Below are positions 21,058 to 33,900 of a stretch of DNA of 64,000 nucleotides, in pieces. Numbering within the stretch: position 1 is the stretch's first letter; each line of letters starts with the position of its first letter. Both the position numbers and the translations under genes were made by a program. The notes beneath the pieces are model-generated. The model saw only the letters and a program-made list of their open reading frames with translations. It made no database searches and was not told the origin of the DNA. The DNA comes from Ceratothoa steindachneri. Its lineage: Eukaryota > Arthropoda > Malacostraca > Isopoda > Cymothoidae. The stretch is taken from the NCBI GenBank assembly GCA_963969495.1, contig OZ018330.1, positions 69,301,210-69,365,209 on the forward strand. Direction: 5' to 3'.

Positions 21058-23828
21058 GACTCCATGCTGATCTGATTGACGAGCTGGAGATAGGTGTCAT
21101 AAATGTGGATAAGTTTACACATCAGTGCCTGAGAACCACATCATTTTCCTGTCTCAATCTATCTTTGTGCTCTCCGGATGCACAGCCTGATTTTAGGTAG
21201 GGGTAGTCGATGACCTTCATGGTAATGATCACTTTCCCATTAAAATATCATTTTCCGGGCTGCTGACGCCTAACAGCCCGCCCCGGTGGTGCTTGGCGCT
21301 GGCGCGTTTGTCTGCATTTCAGGAAATGACTGATCTCTCTGTCTCAGTTGAGTTTAGGTCGGTAAATGAGCCCGTTGAGTTCCTATCCGACAATCCCATC
21401 ACCATGTGCCTAACTACTATTCCTAGAACGTCTGGCCATTTTACATGCCGACTGCTTCCTTGGTGGTCAGCTGAGTGTGAGGCAGCCCTCAAACAGAAGC
21501 GTTATGCCTACATGCACTATAAGCGCTGCCCGAACGAATTCACTCTGTGTGAATTTCATGTAGCCTGGGCTAAGTTCCAGTATATTTAAAAACCTGCCTG
21601 GCGCTCTTCCTGGCAGGCATATGTGTCTTCACTTAACAGGAAGACCCCTCTAGCAGAAGTGTTGAAACAAGTCAAAAGGCTTCATGGCAAGTTCTCGCAT
21701 GAGCCCCTTTCCTTTCTCCATGAGAATGAGACCGCAATCTCGGTTCCAGCGTCTGAGGCGGAAGCCTTCTCGCCCGTTTTTTCGAGCCGGGATGCTGCTC
21801 CGCCAGCATTCAATGTGCATCCGACTGGACTTTACTTCCACAGGCGGAGAACCCTTCAACGACAGGTTTACATTGAGTGAGCTGAGTTTCGCTCTCGCTT
21901 CGTGCGCTAACAACCCCTTTGGTACAGACGATGTCCCGGACGCTATGTTTGGACACCTGAGTGAGCGAGGCATGTCCTTTCTGTTAAGATTTGTTAAACA
22001 GGATCTGAGTAGAGGGTAACCTCCCAGATTCCTGGTGAATCGCTACTGTGCTCGCTTTTCGCAAACCGGGGAGAGATCATTCTACCCCGGCCGGTTTCCG
22101 CCCAATTCCTCTAAGTTGATGGAGAAATTGGTAAATGTTAGATTAGTCCTTTTTCTGGACAGAGGAGGCCATTTGTTTTCTGCGCAGTGCGGCCTCAGCA
22201 AGTTCCATTCCACGTCGGATGCTCTGCTTGCCCTGGAAAATGCTGTCCGCGAGGACTTTCTTCGTAGACAGCACTTCGCCACCATGTTTTTCGATCTGCA
22301 GAACAGTTATGATACCGCATGGCGATATGGTATCCTGGAGACTCTCCACACGATGGGGGCGAGGGGACGCCTCCCAATGTTTATATCTGAATTTTGGCGA
22401 GATCGTCGATTCCGCGTACGGGTGGGGGGAGCCCTCTCCGGCCCAAAGGAGCAGGAAGAGGGTGTCCCGCAGGGAAGTGTCCTCAGTGTCACACTCTAGG
22501 CCCTGAGCATCAACGGCATCACCTCGGTGCTGCCGAAAGATGTTCTCGCTACGCTCTACGTGGACGACCTTTCGATCTCTTTTGGCGAGACCCAGATGCC
22601 AACTCTGGAGCGTCAACTCCAACAGGCTTTGAACCGCGTCTCTCGCTATGCCGAAGCGCACAGGTTTCGATTTTCTTTGGCCAAGACTAAGGTGGTGCAC
22701 TCATGCCGCCATCCACGGCTCTACCCCGACCCAGATTTGTTTCTTAATGGGGTGTGCCTGGAAGTGGTTGAATCGCACCGTTTCCTTGGTCTTGCACAGT
22801 GCATTACTTGCCTGTACGCACGAGCGCAGCGTCTCCCTTTGTCGCTAACGGCTCTCGAATCATCCGCAGGTGATTTCGACGGTGCCTATGCCGCCGAGGT
22901 ACGCAGTGTCACACTGGAACCGTGCCAGTGTATATGGATGGCTCCAAGTCCCAAGAGGCGGTCGGCTTCCACGCCCTATCCCATCTGTTTGAAGTTAGCG
23001 GGGCTCTGCGAGGCGCGCTGCGTCTGTCTTCATGGCCGAGCTGGTGGCCATGCACCACTCGGTACGTGAGATTACGAGATATACGTGACGCCACGGTTTT
23101 GGCGAGCTGGGCGGATGTCGAGATTATCTTCTGCTGGGTTCCTGGACATGTAGGAATTGCGGAGAATAAGCGCGCCGATGAGGGCGCCAAAGAGTCCGCG
23201 ACCGGACCAGCGTTTCGCTCTTTCTCACACCGACTACATGACAGGAATACGGGGTGCTTGGCAAAGAAGATGGGAGACGGTCGAAGGGAACTTAAAGTTG
23301 CGCGACTGTTCCCATGGACCTACCCCCAAATTTCGCGAAGGCTTCAGGTGGCTTTCTGTCGTCTCCGAATTTGGCACACTCGCGGGACGCACCACCATTT
23401 GATGGAGCGCTCGCCTGCGCCCTACTGTGAAGACTGCGTTGTCTCCAAGACTGTTCGGCACATTCTTGTTGAATGTCCCCTTCTGGGCGATCTCCCCGGT
23501 ACCGGGATGGGCGTGGTCCCTTGTACTCGGGACGAGTTCGTGCACATTGACTGGTGGACTTTAGACTTTTTGGGGGAGGTCGGCCTTCTCCCCTTAATTT
23601 AACTAGGTTTTGTTGTTGTTTTCTTTGTAGGTCGCATGCGCCTGCGCCGGGGGGAGGCGGACCTCTGCCCCCACGCCGGACTTGCTTCCTAATTGTTGCC
23701 ACTTTCCCTTTTTATTGTTGTTTTGTTTTCATATTCTTATTTTAAATTTTAAAATAGCCTATTGCTAGGCTGTTGTGATTGCGGCGACATATGCCCAAGT
23801 GGTTAGTCGCCAGATAGGCTCCTAAAAA
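21058..23828 (+). mobile_element. I-like relic C, second part (endonuclease to 3' end)
   Basis: Continues relic C after hAT-1. 21061-22300 (end of endonuclease, start of RT) is diverged. From about 22310 to 22800 the sequence is almost identical to copies A and G, including YVDDLSISF, apart from a TAG near 22497. The RT thumb region is deleted near 22795, and a second deletion lies near 22900. RNase H and finger remnants follow to 23600. The 3' UTR ends at 23828 with the conserved hairpins at 23755-23815. Inactive. Confidence 0.88.
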
Positions 23829-24958
23829 AAATAATCTGCTCCCAAAGTTTGTACAGAACGGGAGTATTGCGTTCGGCCTTTTTGGAGCACATCTCGTGTC
23901 ACGCTGGAACCGTTCCAGTGTATACGAATGACTCCAAGTCCGAACAGGGGATCAGTTTCCACGCCGTATCCCTCTCTGTTTGAAGTCATCGGGGCTCTAC
24001 CAGACGCTGCGTCTGTCTTCACGGCTGAGTTTGTGGCAATACACCACTCGGTACGGGACATTACGCGACGTGTCCGGTTCGGAGACCGGATTGTGATTTA
24101 TAGCGACTCACAAAGCGCCCTGAGTGTTCTCGGGAGTATTGAAATCTCCGCACCCTCTGGTTCGCGATATCCGTGATGCCATGGTTTTAGTTAGCCGGGA
24201 GGATGTCCGGATTATATTCTGCTGGGTCCCTGGACATGTAGGAATTGTGGGGAATGAGTGCGCCGACCTGAGTGCTAAAGAGTCCGCGATACCGGGCGAC
24301 CGGACCAGCGTTTCGCTCTTTCTCACACCAATTACACGGCAAGAATACGGGCAGCTCTTCAGACTGTTTGGCAAAGAAGATGGGAGATGGTCGGAGGGAA
24401 CTTAAAGTTGCGTGCCATTGCGCCGCGACTGTTCCCATGGACCTATTCCCCAATCCCGCGACGGCTTCAGCTCGCTTTCTGTCGTCTCCGAATCGGGCAC
24501 ACTCGTGTGTCCGCATCGCCATTTGATGGAGCGCTCGCATGCGCCCTATTGTGACGACTGCGTCTTTTCCCAGACTGTTCGGCACATTCTTGTCGAATGT
24601 CCCAGTCTGGTTGATCTTCGCGCACATTACCTGTCCCGGTTCCGGGATGAGCGGGGTCGCTACCGACTGTCTTTTGTACTCGGGACGGGTTCTTTCACAC
24701 CGACCTGTGGACTTTTATACGTTTTGGAGGAGGCCGGCCTTCTCCCCTTTATTTAATATTCGACTATGGATCGCGTGCTTCTTCGCCGGGGGCGGGCGGG
24801 CCTTCCCCCGTCGACGGAGCTCGCTTTATATTTTTTCAATTTTTTTTTCTTTACTTTGGCTTTTAATATAGCCTTGATTTAGGCTAGTATGAGTATGGCG
24901 ACTTATGCCCTAGAAGGCAGTGCCCAGATGAGATATTAAAAAACAAAATAATAAAAAA
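23829..24958 (+). mobile_element. 5'-truncated I-like copy D1
   Basis: Begins just after the tail of relic C at 'ctgctcccaaag', upstream of RNase H, and runs through RNase H (YSDSQSAL near 24101, WVPGHVGIVGNECAD near 24224), the C-terminal finger (near 24550) and the 3' UTR to an A/C-rich tail at 24936-24958. The reading frame is broken near 24130 and near 24400. Typical 5' truncation product. Confidence 0.87.
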
Positions 24959-26015
24959 CGTGTATTCCACCTCTTCACTATTTGTTGCCACGCCTCTGCT
25001 CAGAAAGCTTCTATAGCGCCAGGACTATTACGTTCGGGTTTTGGGGACACACTCGGTGCTCCGTGACACGCTCGATCCTTGTCATTCTATATGGATCGCT
25101 CCAAGTTCCAAGAGGGGGCTCGGTTTCCACGCTGTATCTCCTCTGTTTAAATTCCTCGGGGCTCTGCGAGGTGTTACGTCTTTCTTCACGGGCGAGCTGG
25201 TTGCAATATATCGCTTGCTACGGGAAATAATTTTAGATAGGTGTCCGGGTCAGAGACCGATATGTGATCTATAGCGACTCACAAAGTGCCCTCATTGCTA
25301 TCGGGTCATTGGAATCTCTGCCTACACTGGTTCGCGATATGTGACGCCACGGTTTTCGCTAGTCGGGCGGATGTAAAAAAAAAAAAATGTGGGAATTGTT
25401 GGGAAGAAGCGCGCGACGAGGGCGCCAAAGAGTTCTTGAGGCCTGAGAGACCAGACCAGCTTACATGGCAGGAATATGGGGACCCCTCCGGGTGGCTTGG
25501 CAAAGAAGATCAGAGACTGTCGACGGGAACTTAAAGTTACGTGCCATTCGCCGCGACCGTTCCCTTGGACCACTCCCCAATCCTGCAACGGTTTCAGGTT
25601 GCTTTTTGTCGTCTCCGATTTGGACTTTCTGGCGGGACGCACAGCCATTTGAAGGAGCGCTTGCCGGAACCGTATTGTGACGAAGTCCTGTGTTATTTCC
25701 CCAGACTGTTCGGCACTTTTTTTTAATGTAGCAGTCCTAGACGATCGTCGCGCACGTTAGCTGTCCCCGTCCCGGGACGATCGGGGTCGTTGACGCTTGT
25801 TTGTTCACACACGACTTGCAGACTATACGACTTTTTGGAGTAATTTTTCCTCCTCCACTTTATTTGACTTTGTTGTTTTATTTTTATTTTTGTTTTTCTT
25901 AACTTGTCTTTTATCTCTGTTATTTACTTTTTTTATCTGGCCTAGTATTAGGCTTGCGTGAATTGCGGCGACTTTTGCCTTAGTAGGGAGTCGCCAGATT
26001 AGCTCTTAAAATTTT
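24959..26015 (+). mobile_element. 5'-truncated I-like copy D2
   Basis: Starts directly behind the tail of D1, within about 30-40 bp of the same internal position as D1 ('ctcttcactatttgttgccacgcc'). It holds degenerate RNase H and finger sequence, with a poly-A interruption at 25376-25387 that replaces the 'WVPGH' region. The 3' hairpin region is at 25939-25999 and the tail reads 'cttaaaatttt'. More diverged than D1. Confidence 0.85.
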
Positions 26016-27542
<1,527 letters not shown>

Positions 27543-28645
27543 AGTGACGCACAAGGGCATAAAACTGGTTCACTAAGCAAACCAAAATTATTTATTGTCC
27601 CGATGCGTTTCAATATATACAAATATCATTTTCAAAGGTTAAACATTTGTGACTAGGGAATAAGATATAGAGCTTTATATATGTGATTAGTTGTGTTAAC
27701 ATTAATACAAACATATTTATATGAAATGGAATTTATTTAAACACATGAAGGTACATGCAAATGGTTGAGACTCTATAATGGTCACAAGATCAAGATGGGG
27801 AAGAGGGATTATTATTAGGGGCAGATCGATGGGAGGAAGAAGGCAATATGAATTGTGCATTTGTTTGAATATTTAATTTCATCTGTTTTTCCTTGATGTA
27901 TATGGCCTCTAATATAAGCGGCTGTCGTCAGTTCGGAGCGTTTGCTAAGAATTTGCTGTTCTCTTCAAGTGACTTCCGGTCCAGTTGTTTTCCATGTTTT
28001 TCCAACGTATGTGTCCTGAGGTCACTGTTGCTTAAGTGATAGGTCATTCTTCGTGTTAGCTTTGTTTCGGTCATTCCGATATATGAATGAGGTTGGAGTT
28101 CACAGTCTCCCACTTTACAAGTATATTCATATATCAGGGGACTTCTCTGCTTGGGTGTTAGGTGAAGTCCTGGGTTGTTTCTCATTATGAGATTGGAGGT
28201 GCATTTGTTATTGTAGTAAACTATGAGAAATACATTATTCTCATTTTGTGTTGCTTTAACTCCTCTGTTTATGATTTCCTTATAACTCTTTCATCTGTTT
28301 TGTAGCCTTTGCTCATGATGTTTTATCTGCTTGTTGATTGGTACTTTCTTTAGGTGACATATACCATCTTTCTATTTTTTTTTGCGAATAACGGCGTGTA
28401 TGTCTCTATTTGTGAAACCATTATTTATGAGTACTTGTGTAGCATGCTTGAGCTCTTTGTGTGTATCTTTCCATGTTGAGCAATGGGTGAACGCACAGTT
28501 GATGTATGACCTTATTTCCCTTTTTTGTAACATTCATGACATTCGCTTTTTGCATTCATGCACAGACCTGGATTTGTATTTGACATAAACCCTGGTAGTT
28601 ATTTTATCATTATGTTTAGTGGTAAGAGTATCGAGAAATGGGTGT
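27543..28645 (-). mobile_element. Penelope-like element relic 1 (RT end plus GIY-YIG), minus strand
   Basis: On the minus strand, 28645-27928 encodes the end of an RT domain and a GIY-YIG endonuclease domain, followed by about 390 bp of 3' UTR. An AATAAA-like signal lies near 27590. The 5' part is missing at about 28645, where a second Penelope-like relic begins on the opposite strand. Confidence 0.8.
27928..28645 (-). pseudogene. Penelope-like RT/GIY-YIG protein, C-terminal part
   Basis: In order on the minus strand: HPFLDTLTTKHNDKITTRVY (end of the RT palm, near 28640-28580), a thumb segment STWKDTHKELKHATQVLINN followed by GFTNRDI (near 28480-28400), a linker, then the GIY-YIG domain (LIYEYTCKVGDC and SYIGMTETKLTRRM, 28130-28030). 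The domain has the expected Tyr/Gly-rich motif and a downstream Arg. At least one frameshift near 28550 and a stop near 28300 break the frame. Penelope-like elements use this endonuclease for insertion; the copy is dead. Confidence 0.8.
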
Positions 28646-29225
28646 TCCTTTAAATATTGTTGAAAAATCAATCCGCACATTTTTAAGTGGAGTTTACAAA
28701 CCTTGTCACCCGGAAATAACGGTGGCAAAAGACAAACATTACTTGATAATGCCAGAGCTGGGTATTTATAATAAAGTCCTTAGCCGAAAATTACACATAT
28801 TGTTAAAGAAATATTTTTGTACAATAAAATTCCAAATTGACTTTATAAACAAACTAAATATAAAATCTTTCTTTAAAATAAAGGACCTGGATCTAAAGAG
28901 TCTTAGGAGTTCAATAATATACATATTTAAATGTCCTGGGTGTTCCTATGGCAAATAAATTGGAAGCTCTGTGTAAACTCTGAAGGCAAGATTCTTGTCT
29001 CATATGGCAATAACTACTCGAACTAGCAAAATACTTCAAACTAAAGAAAATTCAGCAATCAGAGATCACACAATAAAATGTAAAAGTGATCTCTTCTCTA
29101 AAGAAGATTTCAAAATTTTAAATTCACATAAATTCCCTATTACACTTCGAATCTTGGAAACATTATATATAAAACAGCTCAACTAAGACTTAAATAATGA
29201 TTTATCGTTGGTTTCCCTCCTACTT
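28646..29225 (+). pseudogene. Penelope-like element relic 2 (C-terminal part), plus strand
   Basis: The + strand reads IVEKSIRTFLSGVYKP, then YLIMPELGIYNKVLSRKLH, LRSSIIYIFKCPGCSYGK, a stop, IGSSV, a stop, LKARFLSHM, and finally IRDHTIKCKSDLFSKEDFKI with ILNS and TLRILETLYIKQLN. This follows the order of the C-terminal half of a different Penelope-like lineage, with a Cys-x2-Cys before the broken GIY-YIG motif. Two stops fall inside that motif. It abuts relic 1 head to head. Confidence 0.72.
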
Positions 29226-29298
29226 AACTAAAGTAAAATGTTGCCTTTGAAAGTTAATAGTGCTTAGTACATCAGTCCACATCAATGGCAGCGTTATA

Positions 29299-29868
29299 CG
29301 AGGGGCGGCCAATAAGTTTTGCAATTCGGATATAAGGAAACGAGATATGAGGAAAAGTGTTTTATTATTTTTCAATATAACTACCCTCGGCTTCAATGCA
29401 CTTGGGCCACTTGTCCCTGAGGCTTTAAATTCCTGACAACCAGAAATCTCCCGACTGCTGTTCAATCCACTCCTGGACGGCAAGCTGGACATCTTCATCG
29501 TCCCCAAACCGGCGTCCACGCAGTGCAGACTTTAGCTGGCGGAATAAAAAGTAGTCGCTAGGGGCCAGATCTGGACTGTAGGGGGGATGGTTGAGCTTCT
29601 CGAATCCGCACTCGCTCAGGGCAGCTTTTGCAACTCTGGCCTTGTGGAAAGGGGCATTGTCGTGGAGGGGCAGGACACTGCGTGTCAACTTGCCGCGCCG
29701 CTTCTGACGGATGCACTTTTTCCACCCAGCCAGTTCCTCGGCATAATATTGGCCTGTGATGGTCCTTCCATGATGCGCATAGTCCACCATCAACACCTTC
29801 AGAATCCCAGAAGATGGTGGCCATGATCTTCCCAGCTGAGGGTTGGGTCCGGAACTTGATGGGGGTTG
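29299..29868 (-). mobile_element. mariner-like element, 3' half
   Basis: The end at 29299 ('cgaggggcggccaataag') preceded by TA (29297-29298) looks like a mariner terminal repeat. The minus strand encodes a mariner transposase C-terminal half: SAGKIMATIFWDSEG, a frameshift, then MVDYAHHGRTITGQYY, LHDNAPFHKA (second catalytic Asp) and PPYSPDLAPSDYFLF (third Asp, DD34D spacing), ending with the segment up to about 29430. The N-terminal half, the first Asp and the other terminal repeat are missing; the I-like ORF1 relic E1 begins at the break. Inactive. Confidence 0.88.
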
Positions 29869-31883
29869 GAGAGGCCCCCCCGCCCACCTTTACTTCCCCT
29901 TCACCACCATCAGAGCCACTCTCAGGCTACTCCACTAAAGAAAAGGATGTCATCCCTCCTTGTGCTTTCTCAGGGGACCCTCCAAACCCCTCTGACAGGG
30001 AGGAGAGGCTTACTCTTCTCCTCCCCCTCACCTCCTTTTCTAGAGTCGCTTTTGGGTGATCCCTTCTTTCCAGCGGCAGTCCCTCCTTTCTTTAACAGGG
30101 TATGCCAAGAAAGCATGCAGGTGGCAAGGGATGGCAGGGCCAGTTGGTCTGTGCCCCCAATCTCTTTCCTGACAGATGCCGGTTCGCAGGCCCAAGACAA
30201 GGCAAAAGTTTCCTTAATGGGATTGTAATATCTTGGGGGGGGGGGGGCACATGGAAGCCCCGCAACCATGAGATTGACATGGGCAATGAGGTGACCCAAT
30301 CCCAGACTGTAGGATCTTTCATGGGGTTGAACCTGGGATCAGTGCCAAATACAGAACCTGAGTCCACCCCTGTGGACCTCTTATTTCAGAGAAGGATTTT
30401 GCAGAGGCTGGTCCATCTGACCTAGGGGCTGCTTCCGATAGAGGAGAAAAGGGGGTTCATGCCCTACCGTCTAGTCCAAAAAAGAAAAGAAATCTTAAAA
30501 CAAAAAAAGACTAAGGGCTCCTCTCCCTCCACGGGAGCTACAGGGACGGATGGGTCCGCTGCCGTTTTGGTAAGTGACCAAGCCAAGATCTGCATGTCCA
30601 CCCCGGGGAGTCCCTGACTAAGCCCAAAATTGCAAGTGCGCAGAAGAGAGCCTCGATTACGTCGGGGCCCCTCATTCAGAGGCTAACTAGCATTTACAAG
30701 CCCGCCTGCTTCAAACGCTTTCTAGTTATTCGCTCTACTGATGGCAGCATGTTGGCCAAGGGCAACATGTTTCATCAGAGATGAGCACTACCTAGTCTGA
30801 TTGGTAGAGAGCCGAAGGTGACCCATTTCTCGGACGGGAGCCTTTTGGTGAATGCATCCGATCTGTCCATGGGGCCAAAACTATTGCTCTTCGGACACTT
30901 GATGGCACCCCAGTGAGTGTGACGCCGCATTCTATCATGAACTTTGTGAAAGGAATAGTTTATGCGAGGGAACTCATGAACTACTCTATAGATGGCATCA
31001 CACTATAGAGCTGGCCGACCAAAGAGCACATGATAAGTCCAAATCATGTGGGCCAAGTGTGTCAATTGCGGAGAGCCGCACACCGCTTCTTTGAAGCAGA
31101 AATGTGGTGCATATCTTCTTTAGAAGGAAATCAGGGCTATTCAGGCCCAGGATCATCTCTCATTTTGTAAGGCTAAGGACTTGGTCCTGGGGTGCCCGGC
31201 GCTGCCTCGGACGTCTTATGGCTTAATGTTAAGAAAGACACCATCTGCTCCTGGCCCCTCCAGGCTTCCGAGCACGGTCGTTTCTACGCACATTCGGAAC
31301 ACTTCTGCAGGTTTTACCCACCCTAGGCATTACCCTGGTATTGCAAGGGTTCACACACAGCCCCGGCTAAAACAAGGCTATCCTCTATTCCCCCAACGTG
31401 ACCGTTTTACGTAAGGCGAAACGCGCACGCGCCTCCACCTAGTTGTTAGACTCGCAGGAGGCAAGAAACCTGAAGTTTGTGGTTAGACCTTCTTCCGGAG
31501 GGTTCTTAAAGGTGCTCTCCAAAAGGAGGACAGCACCAAAGGACGTTGCCTTGTACGCCCACACCGAGTGGTAGGCTGGGTGGCTCGAAGACGGTGGATC
31601 CTCTACAAGAGGGACCCCTGCCTCCGAAGCCGCCCTGTCTGCCTAAGGTGTCGAGGTGGAGGGAGGACTAGTCTCGCATGTCAAGCCCAACCTCCCCCCA
31701 TAAGTCTTCGAAGGCGATAGCGCCTTCAGCGCATTATCCGGCCAACAGCGCCTAGAGTTCTGCCTCTTGGAAGCTTACGGCAATTCTCGTGAGGATCTTT
31801 TCTTCTAAGAGGACCTCTGCATGTCCTCCGAGCTAGGCCTGGAATTGCCGCGGATCTTGGGTCAATTGGGATGATCTGCGGCG
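29869..31883 (+). mobile_element. I-like relic E1 (ORF1 remnants)
   Basis: Degenerate ORF1 from near its N-terminus to its stop and the first codons of ORF2. Landmarks: 'gcttactcttctcctcc' near 30008, lysine-rich region near 30480, 'FKRFLVIRSTDGSML' near 30710, knuckle region partly deleted near 31020-31100, and the ORF2 start near 31830-31880. There are many frameshifts. The left end is fused to the truncated mariner; the right end jumps back into the middle of ORF1 (relic E2). Confidence 0.82.
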
Positions 31884-32419
31884 CTTTCGAGCCCGCTGGC
31901 TTCAAACGCTTCCTCGTTATTCGCTCCACTGATTGCAGCATGTTGGCTAAGGGCAACATGATTCATCAGAGAACTTTAGCTAATGTGATTAGTAGAGAGC
32001 CAAAGGTGTCCCGTTTCTCAGTCCGGAGCCTTCTGTCGAATGCGGCGAATCCCGCCGAGGTGGCCAAAATAAGTGCTCTTCGGACACTTCATGGCACCCC
32101 GGTGAGTGTGACGCCGCACTCTACCATGAACTTTTTGAAAGGAGTAGTTTATGCGAGGGAACTCGTTGACTACTCCATTGAGGACATCACTTTAGAGCTG
32201 GCCAACCATGGGGTGGTCAAGGTCGAACGTGTGATGAGAAAACAGGGAGGGGCCTCGAGACCCACCCCTACACTCTTCGTCACCTTCGACTGTGACAAGC
32301 TCCCTGAGTCGGTGCGTGTCGGTTGGTACCGCTACCGCGTGAAGGCATTCGTGCCACTTCCGCGGGGGTGCTATTACTGTCACCGCTTCGGCCATACGAA
32401 TCGTTCTTGTAGACGTGCA

Positions 32420-32459
32420 TTGGCAGTCGCCAGATAGCCCCTTTAAAAAAAAAAAAATT
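32420..32459 (+). mobile_element. 40-bp 5'-truncated I-like insertion with 10-bp target duplication
   Basis: Only the last ~25 bp of the element ('ttggcagtcgccagatag' and 'cccc') plus an A-run are present. They interrupt the CCHC coding region between 'RSCRRA' codons. The direct repeat TAGACGTGCA flanks it perfectly at 32410-32419 and 32460-32469. Intact copies have this 10-mer once. Confidence 0.93.
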
Positions 32460-33900
32460 TAGACGTGCAAAGTAGAGGTTACCCGAAACCAGTGTTTGTT
32501 GCTCCAAGGCAGCACACAATAAGTCCAAATCGTGTGTAGCCAAGTATGTGAATTGCGGAGAGCCGCATCCCGCTTCTTAAAAGCAATGTGGTGCATATCT
32601 CCTTGAGAAAGAAATCCTGGCCGTTCGGGCTCAGGATCGTCTCTTATTTCGCGAGGCTAAGGACTTGGTCCTGGCGCGCCCGGCGCTATTAGGGACGTCT
32701 TGTGCCTCAATGGTTAGAAAGGCACCCTCTGCTCCTGGCCAATCTAGGCCAAAGAGCACGGTTATTTCCGCGCCCATTCGGAGCCTTTCTGCGAGCTCTA
32801 CTCAACCCGGTGCTCCCCTGGTAAAGCTGGCTGCAAAAAGGGTTCATACGCAGCCCCGGCTAAAACCAGGGCTCACCCCTCTCCCCCCAGCGTGACCTTT
32901 TCCCGTAAGGAGAAACGGCCACGCGCCTCCACCGAGTCGTTAGACTCACAGGAGGCAACACCCCTGAAGTTGATCGCCAGGCCATCTTCCGGGGTTCCTT
33001 AAGCTGCCCCCCGAAAGGATGACAGCAACAATGGAGCTTCGAGTTCTCGCCCACGCCCATTGGTGGGCTGGGTGGCTCGGAGATGGTAGATCCTCTAAAT
33101 GAGGCCTCCCCTCCGCCCGGCTAAGGTTTCGAGTCGGAGGGAGGAAAAGCCCAACCTCTCCCAATAACTCCTCGAAAGGGGCAGCACCCGGAGTTCTGCC
33201 TCCGGGAAGCGTACTACCATTCCCGTGAGAGTCTTCTCTTCAAAGAAGGCCACCGCGTTTCCTCCGAGCTAAGCCGCCAATCCGGGCCAACTGGGAGGAG
33301 TTGCGGAGGTTCTCCCGTTCCCGTTAGCTTTCGTTTTGCAGGAGACCATCCTGGGTGCATGCCCCCTGATCACCCTCCCGGGGTATTTATGTTTTGCGTC
33401 CCCACCACCATGGGCTGGGGGCCGGGCCAGAGGATGTGCGATTTACACCCGGCATGATGTCTCTGTTCTTGCCTTAGTTTTAGATACCTCCTTTCAGGCA
33501 GTAGCTGTGCAGCTACACTTTGATAGGAGGTATACTGTCATTTCCACGTACATTCCACCGTCAGCCGACCACGACGCGCGGGACTTCCGCCACGTCGTGG
33601 CAGGGTTGCCGAGGCCCTTTTGCTCGGAGATCTAAATGGTAGACACCCCTTGTGGGGAGACTACTCTATTAATCCCCGGGGTCAAGTCCTTGCCGACCTG
33701 AGCGACGAGCTTGAGATGGGTGTCCTCAATGTGGATGAGTTTACGCATCATTGCCCGAGAACCTCTTCATTTTCCTGCCTCGATCTACCATAGAGGTCGA
33801 GGACCTCCATGGTAGTGATCACAATCCCATTCAAATATTATTTTCTGGGCCGCTGCCGCCCGAGAGCCCGCCCCTGTGCTGCTTGGCGCGGACGCGGTGG

